64,000 nucleotides of DNA from Bryopsis sp. KO-2023. Its lineage: Eukaryota > Chlorophyta > Ulvophyceae > Bryopsidales > Bryopsidaceae. The DNA is taken from assembly GCA_030272585.1 (NCBI GenBank), contig BSYQ01000009.1, positions 930,001-994,000 on the forward strand, in the 5' to 3' direction. The notes under the pieces are model-generated. The model saw only the letters and a list, made by a program, of their open reading frames with translations. It made no database searches and was not told the DNA's origin. Made by a program: the position numbers and the translations under genes. Below, piece by piece: positions 1 to 10,601 of this stretch (position 1 is its first letter; each line of letters starts with the position of its first letter).

Positions 1-102
1 TTTGCCCTCCCGATTCAGTTTCATCTAACCAGAAGCAAGCAATTTTATCGAAATTTTTGAAGAATTTTTAGCTCTGAATCACCTGTCTGGTTGCATTCAC
101 AG

Positions 103-689
103 GCATCCAGCTGAGTCATTTCGAAAACGACGGCGAAGGTGGTTTCATCAGTTACGATTGGAACACCTCGAATCTCTGTTTCATAAACCAATCCATCCAC
201 AGCAAAACCACCGGTGGAAAAGACGAACAAAACGCCCGGGTGTGTGGAGGCCTCACCTATCCAAATTCAGGGGACCCCTTGCGTCTCAGAATTTTCATCG
301 ATTATTCCTTGATCGAAATTTTCACCGGCACTGGAAAAGTCCTCAGCACTCGATGCTATCGAGGGTCTCCGGCGCCCGGCTCCGATCCAAAAATAGAATT
401 CGTGGCTGTGGGTGGCGATGTGAAAATCATCCGAGCAAAAGTGTTTGAGATGTCTTCCATTTGGGTGAAACGCCTGGAGGACCAACCATTGCCAGCCAAA
501 GATGAGCAGTTTGACCAGATCATCATAATGCCGAAAAGCAAGGATATGCAGGGGTTTGCCCGCAATGACGACTGCTATTGGAATGTGAAAAGGATGTGTG
601 GGTTGGAGAGTCTGTCATGCGGAAAGTTGTTGATTCTGGCTGCCGTAGCAATTCTTTGGTTCGTAGTCATGTGGTGGATGGTGTGGTAG
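103..689 (+). CDS. GH32 beta-fructosidase/invertase, last exon (5' part outside window)
   Basis: This is the final exon of a glycoside hydrolase family 32 enzyme, which hydrolyses or transfers fructosyl units of sucrose or fructans. The exon opens after an acceptor AG at 101-102 (phase 1) and ends at TAG 687-689. It encodes most of the C-terminal beta-sandwich: a FISYDWNTSNLCFINQS strand, then LRIFIDYSLIEIFTGTG and VLSTRCYRG, which match the family's (I/V)DxSxxExF signature, and a closing FEMSSIW strand. The catalytic five-bladed propeller would lie upstream, outside the window. After the GH32 domain come about 60 residues ending in a strongly hydrophobic stretch (LLILAAVAILWFVVMWWMVW) directly before the stop, so the enzyme is probably tail-anchored in a membrane. 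The family assignment is firm; substrate and location are inferred. A possible poly(A) signal AATAAA lies near 890. Confidence 0.82.
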
Positions 690-1572
690 GTAGGGGGGGA
701 GGCAGGGAGGAAAAATTGACCCTTCACGAAACGCAGTACGGAAAATTTTGGGAGAAAAAGTATCAAGATTGGCTTAACAAACTACTGTTTGAAGAACAAG
801 GGGGGGGAAGGAGGAAGGCAGGTTTTTTTTTATTTATGGTTTGATGGAAAAATGGTGCAATCCCGTTTGCGGGGAACAAAAAAAGAGCCAAATAAAAAAG
901 AAAGAAAAAAAACCCGTGTATCCACTGGAGCAAAATTATTGTGTTTGATGAATTGGGGGGGGGAGTAGGTTAGAGGTGTTGGGCATAATTAACCGCACCT
1001 TAAATTATCGCACCAAGGGCTGCTGTCCATTTGTTTTTTCAAGGGGGGTAAAAGAAAAAGAAGAAAAAACCCCAAAGATTGTTTTTGTTGTTTTTTCGGT
1101 TAAAATTCTTTGGCTTTTTTTTTCTCCGCCCAAAATGTCAAAATTCTTTTTTTGTGAGGGAATGAACGTGATGCTTTCAGACGGCGAGCAAGTTCCAAGT
1201 CAGACCCCGAGGGGGGACGGGGAAAGGGTGCATTCGAAATTCAAATATGCGTCGACCTTAGGGGAAGTGTGGGTTGCATGAAATTTTTGGCATTCAATAA
1301 AGTACAGCAGCTTTGTTTTTTCGAGGCCATCAGATTGTTTGATTGACATGGGTTGGTTTGCTTGGTTTTGAGAAAATATGCATGCATGCATAATTTACAC
1401 AGATGCTTCAGCCCGTATGTGTGTTTTTGCCAGTTGTGGGAGGGGGGGGGGGTTGCTTTCTGATATTTTTAACATTGAGCGAGATGTAACATTTTGCCGA
1501 CTTGGGTTGGAGCAGTGTTTGTGACCATTCGATTGGTGTCGCTTATGCGTTGCTTGGATTTACCAAACCACC
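690..1572. other. Spacer downstream of GH32 gene; no gene seen
   Basis: About 880 bases of low-complexity sequence with G-runs (near 956 and 1441) and A-rich tracts. AATAAA-like motifs occur near 890 and 1296. No open frame resembles a protein family. It probably holds the 3' UTR of the GH32 gene and the spacer up to the transposon target site. Confidence 0.6.
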
Positions 1573-1597
1573 CGTCACTAGTAAAAAAACGGCCAAA

Positions 1598-2043
1598 ATA
1601 CACGGTTTTTTAAGTACTGAAACTACACGGTTTGCTAGGGTTTCGTGTCCCAGGAGCATACACGTTTTGGGAAAGAAAACACGGTTTTTGAGTGTGCCAT
1701 GGCAACATACACAGTTTGTGACGTCCGGAACGCTCGCATACACGATTTTGAAAACCGTGTATCTGCATACACGATTTGGGAAAGAAAACACGGTTTTTGA
1801 GTGTGCCATAACAACATACACGGTTTGTGACGTCCAGAACGCTCGCATACACGATTTTGAAAACTGTGTATCTGCATACACGATTTGGGAAAGAAAACAC
1901 GATTTTTGAGTGTGCCATGGCAACATACACGGTTTTCAAAACCGTGTATGTGCATACACGATTTTCAAAACCGTGTATGTGCATACACGATTTGGGAAAG
2001 AAAACACGGTTTTTGTAGTGCGACATCGAAACATACACGGTTT
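1598..2043. repeat. Left subterminal repeat array of CACTA-1
   Basis: Dozens of copies of a degenerate 10-12 bp motif (TACACGGTTT, TACACGATTT and reverse complements) lie in both orientations. Some pair to make the palindrome ACACGGTTTTCAAAACCGTGT (seen at 1927-1947). A longer unit of roughly 120 bp, containing the AGTGTGCCATGGCAACATACAC type segment, is repeated about three times. In known CACTA elements such arrays are the binding sites of the transposase or its TNPA-like partner; that role here is inferred from position. Confidence 0.85.
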
Positions 2044-2289
2044 CACATATCGTACGAAGAGCAATTTCATTGCGATGGAATTATGAAATAATGTACAAAA
2101 ATACTCACAATTCACAAATTTGTCATATTTTGAAACCACCAGGAGTCGGACCTGCAAGCCCCCCATCTGGGGATAATTTCCATATCAATTTATTTACATT
2201 AATTAAATTTAATCAAAAAAAAAAAATAATAAAAAAAAAAAAAATTGAAAAAAATCAAAATGGAATCCAAAAAAAAAACTGGAAACTGG

Positions 2290-3182
2290 GTCCCAAAACT
2301 TGGATGGCCACTTTGCATGCGATGTAGGTGTTGACCATCACTTTCATCTGGATTTGCTTCGAGATGTGGTTTTCGTCTTTTTTGGTGCCTCCGAAATGTC
2401 GGAGGTTGTACCATTGGACTAGGGCTCCATGGAAGCAAGCCTGCAAACCACGAAAAGCAGACAAGTCTCAAGAATTTCCAGGCATCCTTCCGGAAGGAAA
2501 AAAATGACTGCTTGACAAGCAGGAGAAAAAGGAACCCACCTGGACAAAACAGATATATATATGTCTGTATATATATGCCGTGGTGTTCATTGGTGATTTC
2601 ATACCTGCATGAGAGGTCTGACCAGGCTGATTTGGACGGCTGCCCAAACAAGGAACACAGCAATTCGAAGCTTTTGCAAGGAATCATTCGATAGCTCGTA
2701 AATTTCCACCAGGGGGTCCAGCCAAAGAATGCAGCAGGCTACCACCAACAGCATTTGGCCCTGTACCAGTGTTTTCGGCCCCAAACTGAAGGAAAGATGC
2801 TCCTTTAGCTGTTCGGGGGGAAAGAGCATCAGCTGATGGCACCTGCGAAATTGCCGTTCTTGATTTCTTCGGAATTTACATCGTAGCGATCGACTAAAAT
2901 TCAAACTTGCCCCAGTGACCTTGCAGTTTTCTTGAGTTGGCATCGATGTGACCTTGAGAATTGTTTTTTCAACAGTGAACAAAATGAAGGTGATACAAAA
3001 TAATAAAAGTCTTGGCTTTCAGTGGATTTTTTTTTTTTTTTGGGGGGGGGGAGGGTGAGGAAGAACAATTTACCTGATGACTCTGGTCACCGCAGTAAAT
3101 AGCACAGCGCTCAACCCTCCAGCAAATATTGCAAGAATGAAGGCCAATACGATGGGGTCTAAATTTACGCTTGGTAAAGAAC
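2290..3182 (-). pseudogene. TMEM161-like gene fragment inside CACTA-1 (three exons)
   Basis: Three minus-strand exons join in frame: 3182-3074, 2893-2605 and 2440 to about 2290, with GT-AG borders and matching phases. They encode the C-terminal half of a TMEM161-type multipass membrane protein: a first helix (VLAFILAIFAGGLSAVLF), then LLVVACCILWLDPLVEIYEL, then LRIAVFLVWAAVQISLVRPL running into a segment that parallels the family's LQAYLxLAxxRV region, and a last helix around YIACKVAIQVLGPSF. The family's N-terminal half and C-terminal end were not found nearby. Because the exons lie wholly between CACTA TIRs, a captured (transduplicated) host-gene fragment is the simplest reading. Identity to TMEM161 rests on helix layout and short motifs only. 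Confidence 0.55.
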
Positions 3183-3319
3183 CTGTTCACACACCAAAAC
3201 AAACAAAAAAATCAAAAACGACCCCCCAGAAAAATCTATCCAGCAGCGAATTATCTCCCCCCCAAAAAAATACGTTATAAAAAAACAACAATAAACTGAA
3301 GGCCCGAAATCGCTTCTTA

Positions 3320-3573
3320 GAGCATCCCCACCGCGGAACTCATCCTCATCTCAACTCGCCCACGTGCGAGCGAATCGCGACTATCGTTACGAATTCGTAG
3401 CGAAGTTACGTGATTTTCGAGCTGAGAAAGTGAGGCCGACCTCATTTCGGTAACTCGAAATTAGGCCGGCCTCATTTCCTCAGCTCGAAATCACGTAAAT
3501 TCGTAACGATAGTCTCGATTCGCTCGCACGTGCGCGAGTTGAGATGAGGATGAGTTCCGCGGTGGGGATGCTC
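3320..3573. mobile_element. Nested PIF/Harbinger (Tourist-like) MITE, 254 bp
   Basis: A foldback element whose arms (3320 to about 3395 and about 3500 to 3573) are near-perfect inverted repeats starting GAGCATCCCCACCGCGGAAC. It is flanked on both sides by TTA (3317-3319 and 3574-3576), the TWA duplication typical of PIF/Harbinger elements. The centre holds a smaller imperfect palindrome rich in GGCCGG. It has no coding capacity. It sits inside CACTA-1, so it inserted after, or was carried along by, that element. Confidence 0.85.
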
Positions 3574-3576
3574 TTA

Positions 3577-5040
3577 GAGTTTTGCAGCCTCAATGTAAAA
3601 CATTTCAAATATAATAATTGTAACGATTATAAAACACATAACAAAAATAATAACAAGAATTACAAATGCTTACATAATGTCAAAGTTTCATCAAGAAAAC
3701 CAACAGAGGTCCGCATTTTGCACAAATATACGAGTGTATTACATACAGTCGTATATACAGTCGTGTTGGTCTTGTTTTCCCGGGAAAAAAACACTGCTTG
3801 GATTAACTAAAACTTCAGTTTCTGTACCTGGGCTGCATGCTCTTCTCTTGTTGCAATCTTGACTACGGCTGGTCCACAGCTCCTGGTGCTGTCGTAGCTG
3901 GGGGAAAGACCACATGGTTGCTTCAGATTTCAAGGATGAACATTTGAAGGAAATCATACACACACTGGTTGGACACAGCCATGTCAAAATTCTGTTTCTC
4001 TGGGCTTCATCCATGACTTACTTCAACAAAACAAATGTTGATGCATGTATGGGGATTCCTGCCCCACCAGAAAAGTGACAAATATTGATTTCCAGTGACA
4101 AGTGGACAAGTTGCAAAAATCAACAGCCAGGCAGGGTCATTCCAAGGAGATTTCACTTGAAACACTTGAAAGATCTAAGCCCCTTTCAAATTTCTGCACA
4201 AGACCAATATGTGTTCACTGGGGTTGCTCACTTTATTCTTTGGAGTAGTTGCTCACCTGTCAAGCAGATCCAGCCGTTCAATATTGGCAGAAAAGCACAG
4301 CAACAAACGGATTCTAGGGACAAGGGAAAGTTGCAAGCATTTGTCAATGTAAGCACCTGTCAGAATAAAAACTCACTGCCAAAAACTCGAAAGAAACAAA
4401 AAAGATCTCGCCAGCCCCACTGACCTGCATCAGTTCGAACCTTCAATTGACATCACTTTGGAGGAGTGGAGTCCTTCCTGTAAGCCAGACCACAAGATTG
4501 ATTTTGCATCATACATTGCATGTACACATATTTTCTCGGTAGTTTAAAATTTTCAAGTCTCCTCTTTTTTCCCCTTGAGGTCATAGGTATTGGGTAATGG
4601 TAAAGCTAAGGCGAGTACAGGAGTACAGCAGTGAAGGGGGGTTTGAGCCCCCTGTAGATCCAGTCTCAGGTCACGACAACGTTCTGATAGAGCATGGCAT
4701 ACCGCCTATTCATAAGGGTTTTCGCGCTGCGCTGCACCTCCGGTTCTGTCGGAAACTGGACTCTTGAAAGACGGCTCCCACGTCACCGACTTCCGCGAAA
4801 AGCACGTTGGTCTTCAGAGAATCCATGTTCCAGGCGGGCTGACCCAGCTCGCCTCCCCGCATTAACAAGAGCGCTTCGTTCATGGCGGTCTCAGAACTGG
4901 ACGTATATCTGTATGCGTGCTGCGCACAGCCTGCGCGTTCAACTCGGCCGCCGCACACCAAAAAGAAACGAATTTTTACAAGTGAAATGTTCAACAAGAC
5001 ATCGTAAATCCACAGCAAAACTTGTCATGCACTCACCCTT
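3577..5040. other. CACTA-1 interior without a recognised gene
   Basis: No transposase frame is visible. Two stretches look mildly protein-like on the plus strand: about 3915-4078 (containing KEIIHTLVGHSHVKILFLWA, loosely like a receptor ligand-binding fold) and about 4120-4420. A GC-richer segment at 4690-5020 is open on both strands. None can be assigned; further captured gene pieces are possible. Confidence 0.3.
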
Positions 5041-5045
5041 CTCTT

Positions 5046-5256
5046 CTGCATACACAGTTTTAAGAACGACAAAGAATACACGATGCTGCATACACGATTT
5101 TCTATCCGGATACACGGTTTCTGACGACCTTGCATACACACTTTCTTAAGATACACGGTTTTTTCAAGAGATACACGGTTTTTCCCGAATATACACGGTT
5201 TCGAAGTGCACATACACGATTTCGAAAGGATACACGATTTTGAAACCGTGTATATT
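5046..5256. repeat. Right subterminal repeat array of CACTA-1
   Basis: About ten copies of the same TACACGGTTT/TACACGATTT motif found at the left end are packed here, merging into the right terminal inverted repeat. The shared motif at both ends confirms that the two ends belong to one element. Confidence 0.85.
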
Positions 5257-5278
5257 GGCCGTTTTTTTACTAGTGCGT

Positions 5279-7618
5279 GGCCTGGCCACGAAAATATACA
5301 CGAATATATTTGATATATTAAGTGGCGTTCCTTCCGGAGACTCTGTATAATGTGGTTATAAATGCAAGGCACAGCTGCTTGTTTTTCCAGTGCTGAGAAG
5401 TTCAGCTCTAGCTGAAGGCTATATTGGGGGGAAACGATCAAGATTGGCTTACATTAGAACAAAATTATAGAAGAGTTGCACAGATTTTTGTCCAAGGGCG
5501 TAAGTCCCTCCAGTTGCATTGCGTCACAGAGAAGAAACACAAACAGAAACAAACAAACAAACAAGAATAACGCCAGCTATTCACGAGGTGGTTTCGAATG
5601 GGTCAGTAACTGTACCGAGTTTCAACCGCTTGACCGTCTCAGAGTTCGTTGTGAACAATCAGTTGCCGTGCAGTACACACAGCTTTCTCTATAAAAACGT
5701 GCAGTGTTCCTTTCCTTCACACGCTAAGGTTTATCTCGTCGACAAGTTTTGACCTGTCCCTGTTTCTGTCTCTACAGGTTAAACAGGTTCGACCCTCCGG
5801 ATCCCCCTTCCGTTCCGCAAGCCGAGAGCAAGAATCGCTGCGATACAGCGGGCTGCAAAAAAGGTGCGTGAGGGGCGGTAGCCGGGGACCTCCTCGTGGT
5901 GCCCCCTGGAAACTGCGCCTTCGAACATCGTTCAAAGGCCAGGCCAACACCCGGCTCACTTTCTCGTGCTTTCCCTTTGTGTGGCTTTTGCGTGCTTTCC
6001 CTTTCTTTTCTAAGTGTGTTTGGGTTGTGTTTGTGTTTTAGAGGTGGTGTTCTGTTCGTGGCCGCCGTCCCTTCTTCTCGTGGTGCGCATTAGTGCTACT
6101 GGCAGCGATGGATTTCTGTTCCTGGATGGACTCGAATTGGTACACAATCGACTGTGGTGGGTTGAGGAAGTATCGTTCGTGACAAATTGGGAGGAGAAGA
6201 CTCGACCTGGATTCTAATGCCAAACCATGAAAACATCAAAAATAAGATTCCTCCCTAGGGCCTGGAGTAAGAATGTGAATTCGGACATGTAAGTTATGTT
6301 TGTTTGTTTATTTGAATTCAGAAACATGTATATATTTGTATCTATTACTTGCCTTCATTTCATTAGCGCAAGCCTGCCTTTTATTTGAAGGCAAGTAATA
6401 TATACGTGGTGGTGTTGCTATGGCCATGGCTTACGAGGGGATCGGGCTGCGTTGGCAGGCCCGACCCATGTGAACTTCACCCCATTAACAAAACTAACGA
6501 AAAGAAGAGAGAAGGAAAACGAAATTAATTAACGGGGTTCCGCGGTCTGATGACCTGAACACGATGAAGGATGTGCTGTTAAAATTTAAAAAAAAGGCCA
6601 AAAAAGGCCAAAAAAAAGAAACAAAAAGAAACAAAAAGAAAAAAAGGTCAAAAAATAAATAAAAAGAAGCCCGAAGCAAAGTTTTTCGCCTGTCACATCA
6701 ATAAACTGGGAAAAAGCCAAAAACTGGGGAAACACTGCACCAAACGAAAAAAGCCCGCGACAAAAGTTTCTAAATCGCCCGGCGTTTCTTGTCGACTTGA
6801 TCGCTCTCAAAACAAAAAAGAAATGAAGGAGATTTTTCAAAAAAACGAAATCTACAGTAAACGCCTCTACCGCCGCGCACAGGCGTTTGTTTTCAACGCG
6901 ACCAACTCCAAAAGGCGCGTTTTGGGGTGGCCCATCCATCCCTTGCACAATATCGGCGAATCCAACAACGACGAAACGGAAAAAAGCTCCGGAAAAACCA
7001 AAAACTGACTCCGCATCGACTAATTATTTAATTAATTATTTAGTCACATCAGCGTGCCAAAACCGAACCAGAAATCTGTGTGGGGTGAAGTTAACATGCA
7101 TTAATGGAATAAACATACTGAGGCACAATTCTCCAGGGTTGCTTTCCAACAAAAATCAGAGGTGGAGCAAGAATAGTCGTCATTTTAATTTGACCACTCA
7201 GCTCATTAAGGTACAGGATTCCAGACATGCAGGCAGGTGTTTTTGTTCAAGGATAAAAGTTCTTCCATTACACCTTGGATGTTTTGCATGATCTTTTCGA
7301 GCCAACCTATTCCCGGCCACTCTAAAACAACGAATTAGATGATCTTCTCGTAAAAAGTCTTCAATAAAAAGCAAGCAAAATAAACCAAGGCAAAAAGAAT
7401 CAGTAATTTGAAACAATGCAATGCCTAAAGGGTCTACTCTCTCGACGAAACCTAACTTCTGCCACAGATACTATGAATGCAAATTAAAAAAATGTATATA
7501 TCTCAAGAAAAAATATCTGAAGTCTGTCAGTCAATCTGTCCCCTCCCGAAAAAGAATCCAAATTTGCACAGGGGCCCACTCAATTGTATTTTCGTGGACC
7601 GCTGTGTCGTCTCAGGAA
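5279..7618. other. Spacer between CACTA-1 and the carrier gene; no recognised gene
   Basis: About 2.3 kb. Short open frames at 5520-5752, 5717-5959 and 6586-6948 show no family resemblance and contain low-complexity or frame-shadow sequence. A perfect 14-bp inverted repeat lies at 6344-6357/6386-6399. The last few hundred bases are the expected 3' UTR and downstream region of the carrier gene. Confidence 0.5.
6344..6399. repeat. 14-bp perfect inverted repeat (hairpin)
   Basis: ATTACTTGCCTTCA at 6344-6357 is matched by its exact reverse complement at 6386-6399, leaving a 28-base loop. It lies in non-coding sequence and has no clear owner; it could be a decayed foldback element or a transcript hairpin. 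Confidence 0.6.
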
Positions 7619-10340
7619 TTAGTCATCCTTGGGTTGCATCAACTTCTTGACCTGTAATTGAAAAAGCAACACAAGAGTAAAAGGTTGACCGCATGGATGC
7701 ATGCATGCATTTAACATATGTTTTTCATGTTTGAGAAAAAGTGCAGCAACCGTGGTCAATCCACAAAACGCCATTTTGGCCTCCACCCACCTGTTCCAGA
7801 GTCAGAAACATAGCAACGTTCCAAGACCCCAATCGGCCGAAGTTAGGAAGAAATCCCTTGTAAAAGGCAAATAGGCCATCGTTTTTCAGCGTCTTTGCGA
7901 AGCAATCGAACACCCCGTTGAACTGACCCTTCGTATCCCCTGCAAACAAGTCATCATAAAACACATATTCATATCTTTACTTAAAATTGCTGGATTTCGA
8001 GTTGGGCGTAGAACACTATCAAATTAAAAAAAAAACAGTTTGTGGAAAAAGCAAGCATGCACCATAAAAACAAGAAGTGGAGACTCAGTTTTTAATTTAT
8101 TATTTTTTGCTGAGAAGACCTACACTATCACAGCATATATAACCCACTTCAGAAAAGCATATTAATATATCGTGAAGATGGTGTGTCTGCAACTGATCAA
8201 AATCATGGTTAGGTAACCCATGACTCACCCATGACTCTGGACTTCACAACATCCACTGGTGATCCGATACACACGGCGAAAAAACCAGCACCAAGACCTG
8301 CAAAAAAAACATCCAGGGGCTACACTCAGTGACTTTCCAACGAATGAATTGGATAATAAAAATGTCAACCACACTCCCTTCACAAGTCAATTGTCAAAAA
8401 AACCAAAAAACCAAAAAATAATCTTGAAAACTGCATATCACCCTCGGCGGCTGCAATGCATTCATATTAAACTGAGAAAGCGACCAAACAAAAGGAGACC
8501 TGAAAAGGGGAAAGGTGGATAAATAGCTTACCAGCCAGGATGTGAGTGACAACGTTGTCTTCGAAGTAAGGCGTTGCAAGCAGGGTTTCCTTCACTTGAT
8601 CATAACTCGCCAACTCGGCGGCGTTAATGATGGCATTTCTCGCAATATTGGGCCCCAGACCCGTCCACAGTCCAAGAATTCCTTCCTGCCTGTTTTTGTT
8701 CCGGTGCAAATTGGTGAGGGAAGATGTTGAAGACATAAAATTTAAGATAAATAAAGATTTCAGGGATTCTATGCAACATCTTTTTTTTCACCATGATCTC
8801 CTTTTCGAGAAGACGGCTACAATTTTTCAGAGGTAAAGTTGGTTTGGTCGTTGAATTATTAAAGGCAATTTTCACTTTCCTGCCCTACCTCCCAAACATT
8901 ATTAAGAAAAAATGTACGTACATAATATACGTTATAACTGATACCACTGTGACAAATCCAATTGATAAAAAAAAGCGAGGCATTTTTTCAAAACCAGGTG
9001 CAGATTCTGCCTACTTTGCAATAATTCCATAAGCACCAAGAGCGGATGGATATCTTTTGGGGGTTCCTTCAGGTAACCTTCCCTCTGCTTGCATTCTGAC
9101 CTGAACAAAAAAAGAAAACAAAAACACTCCACAAATGCACATCATGAAAACCATCAACTCATTGAAAAAGCTACATTTCTGCCAACCCAGCTCTGCAAAT
9201 CCTTTGAGCGTTTTTCCATACCTTGACAAGATCAGTAGGGCTCGCAATGCAAATACCCATGGCGCCCGTTGCCAGACCTGAAAAGATTTTCAGATGCAAC
9301 GGCACCTCCCCTACGTGATCCTTCCCGACGATCACGTTTTTCACCTGCCAAGAAAAAAAAACTCACGACCTTGATCTTTTTCCAACATTGATTTCTGATT
9401 CCAATTTCATTGGTTTGGCCCCAACACATAATTTCTCCATTCATTAAAAAAGAAAAGTCCCGATTCATCACGATTCGGGATAGATGGGCAGAATATGATC
9501 TTTTCCATTCGATTTTGATGGCTCCCGCCAAGATTTGATGTGTCGTGATTGCATATTGAAAGAGGGGCACTCACCGGTTCGTACATCCCAATTCGGAAGC
9601 CACCAAACAGACATTGTCGATGAAGACCTGAATGAATGAATGGGGGAAAGAAAAATTCAAACACAAAGACATTTGGGTGTAATATCAAAAGGATCTGAAA
9701 CCCAAATCCCGGGCTCAACTGGAGAATGTAGGAGAGTAATTCTCAGGGGTATCATATATTTTGAAAAAAGATGATATGTTGCAGGGCCGGGAAGGCTTAT
9801 TCATGTCCCCCAATAGGTTTTTCCCATTTTTGACATCGTTGCTAGAAATTATTATGGTGTTTACCAGGCACAATTCCTTTCCAGAGAGCTCCAGCACCCT
9901 CTTCCTTGGCAACAGTCGCGACGGTGCCAATCATTCCTCTGACGTCCGAAAGAAGAAAAAAAAAACACCCAATTTATTATCGCTCCAGTGTCCGCGAGTA
10001 AATCCACTCCGCCCCCAACAGCATTTCCCCAATTGCTACCACTCGCCGCTCACCTGTATTTGAGGGAACCATCAGGCCCAGCGGTCTGCAATTGAAGTCT
10101 AACCTTGGCAGTGTCCAATGGGATCGTCAAGAACTGCATACACACACACACATTTTGACGCCTATATGCGTGAAGGAGAGCAGGATGAACAGAGTCTTGC
10201 CCTCGACATCACTGCTTCATTGCAGGGGGGGAGAATGCAGCGGTTTTTCTAGAGGTCACCTCCGCCCAGGATGTGGCAATCGCGCTGGCTGTGAAGTTCT
10301 TCCACAGAGGGAGAGGTTTGCCAGTGGGCGGCGGAGACAT
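7619..10340 (-). CDS. UCP: Mitochondrial carrier, uncoupling-protein/dicarboxylate type
   Basis: Ten exons join in frame to a 301-aa protein: 10340-10260, 10133-10054, 9938-9865, 9627-9575, 9344-9222, 9100-9015, 8689-8532, 8297-8229, 7939-7791 and 7651-7619. All borders are GT-AG and all phases agree. It is an inner-membrane solute carrier with three repeats of two helices. The three signatures are visible: IPLDTAKVRLQ near residue 32, SPTDLVKVRMQ in the middle and SPVDVVKSRVM in the third repeat. UCP-specific stretches include GLHRQCLFGGFRIGMYEP, WTGLGPNIARNAIINAAELA and YKGFLPNFGRLGSWNVAMFL. Members carry dicarboxylates, aspartate or phosphate, or leak protons; which applies here cannot be read from sequence. 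ATG 10340-10338 is used because it gives the usual short N-terminus. No mitochondrial presequence is expected in this family. Confidence 0.93.
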
Positions 10341-10601
10341 GACGAAAACACCGGCCGGCGAGAAAACAGGTGGAAGTCCTTCGGCTGCAACGCGAAGTCG
10401 AAGAGGGACAGAAATGGAGCAGAGTTGAAGTATCTGGTGGTAGAACACCCCCGCTCAATCCTCTCCCACCCGTCATCGTCGGACTGAGAACGCGCCGTAC
10501 ATAATTCCTGGGTACGATGTATATAAAAACGTTTTCTCACGCGCAGTTTTTCTCTGTTCCGCATCGACCCGAGAACGCGCTGCCTTTTGGAGCCTAAAAG
10601 G
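10341..10601. promoter_or_regulatory. Shared divergent promoter region, carrier (-) / unknown membrane protein (+)
   Basis: Only about 260 bases separate the two start codons, and the genes point away from each other. The region is moderately GC-rich with no clear TATA box at a usable distance. A bidirectional promoter is inferred from spacing alone. Confidence 0.45.

Larger units (their letters stand above)
1576..5275. mobile_element. CACTA-1: complete non-autonomous CACTA (EnSpm) transposon, 3.7 kb
   Basis: The two ends form a 33-bp terminal inverted repeat with one mismatch. The left copy, 1576-1608, begins CACTAGTAAAAAAACGGCCA; the right copy is its reverse complement at 5243-5275. A 3-bp duplication CGT flanks the element (1573-1575 and 5276-5278). 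A CACTA terminus, a 3-bp duplication and dense short subterminal repeats are the three diagnostic traits of the CACTA superfamily. No transposase is visible inside, so the copy needs an enzyme from elsewhere. The interior carries exons similar to TMEM161 on the minus strand and a nested MITE. The near-perfect TIRs and intact duplication suggest a fairly recent insertion. Confidence 0.9.

Noticed and set aside
1543-2166. Frames with repeated VCRYTVFKIVYA-type peptides
   Set aside because: Translation of the TACACGGTTT array; no independent coding evidence.
1440-5260. CRISPR-like array (regularly repeated short motif)
   Set aside because: Eukaryotic context, irregular spacing, both orientations and clear transposon ends; these are CACTA subterminal repeats.
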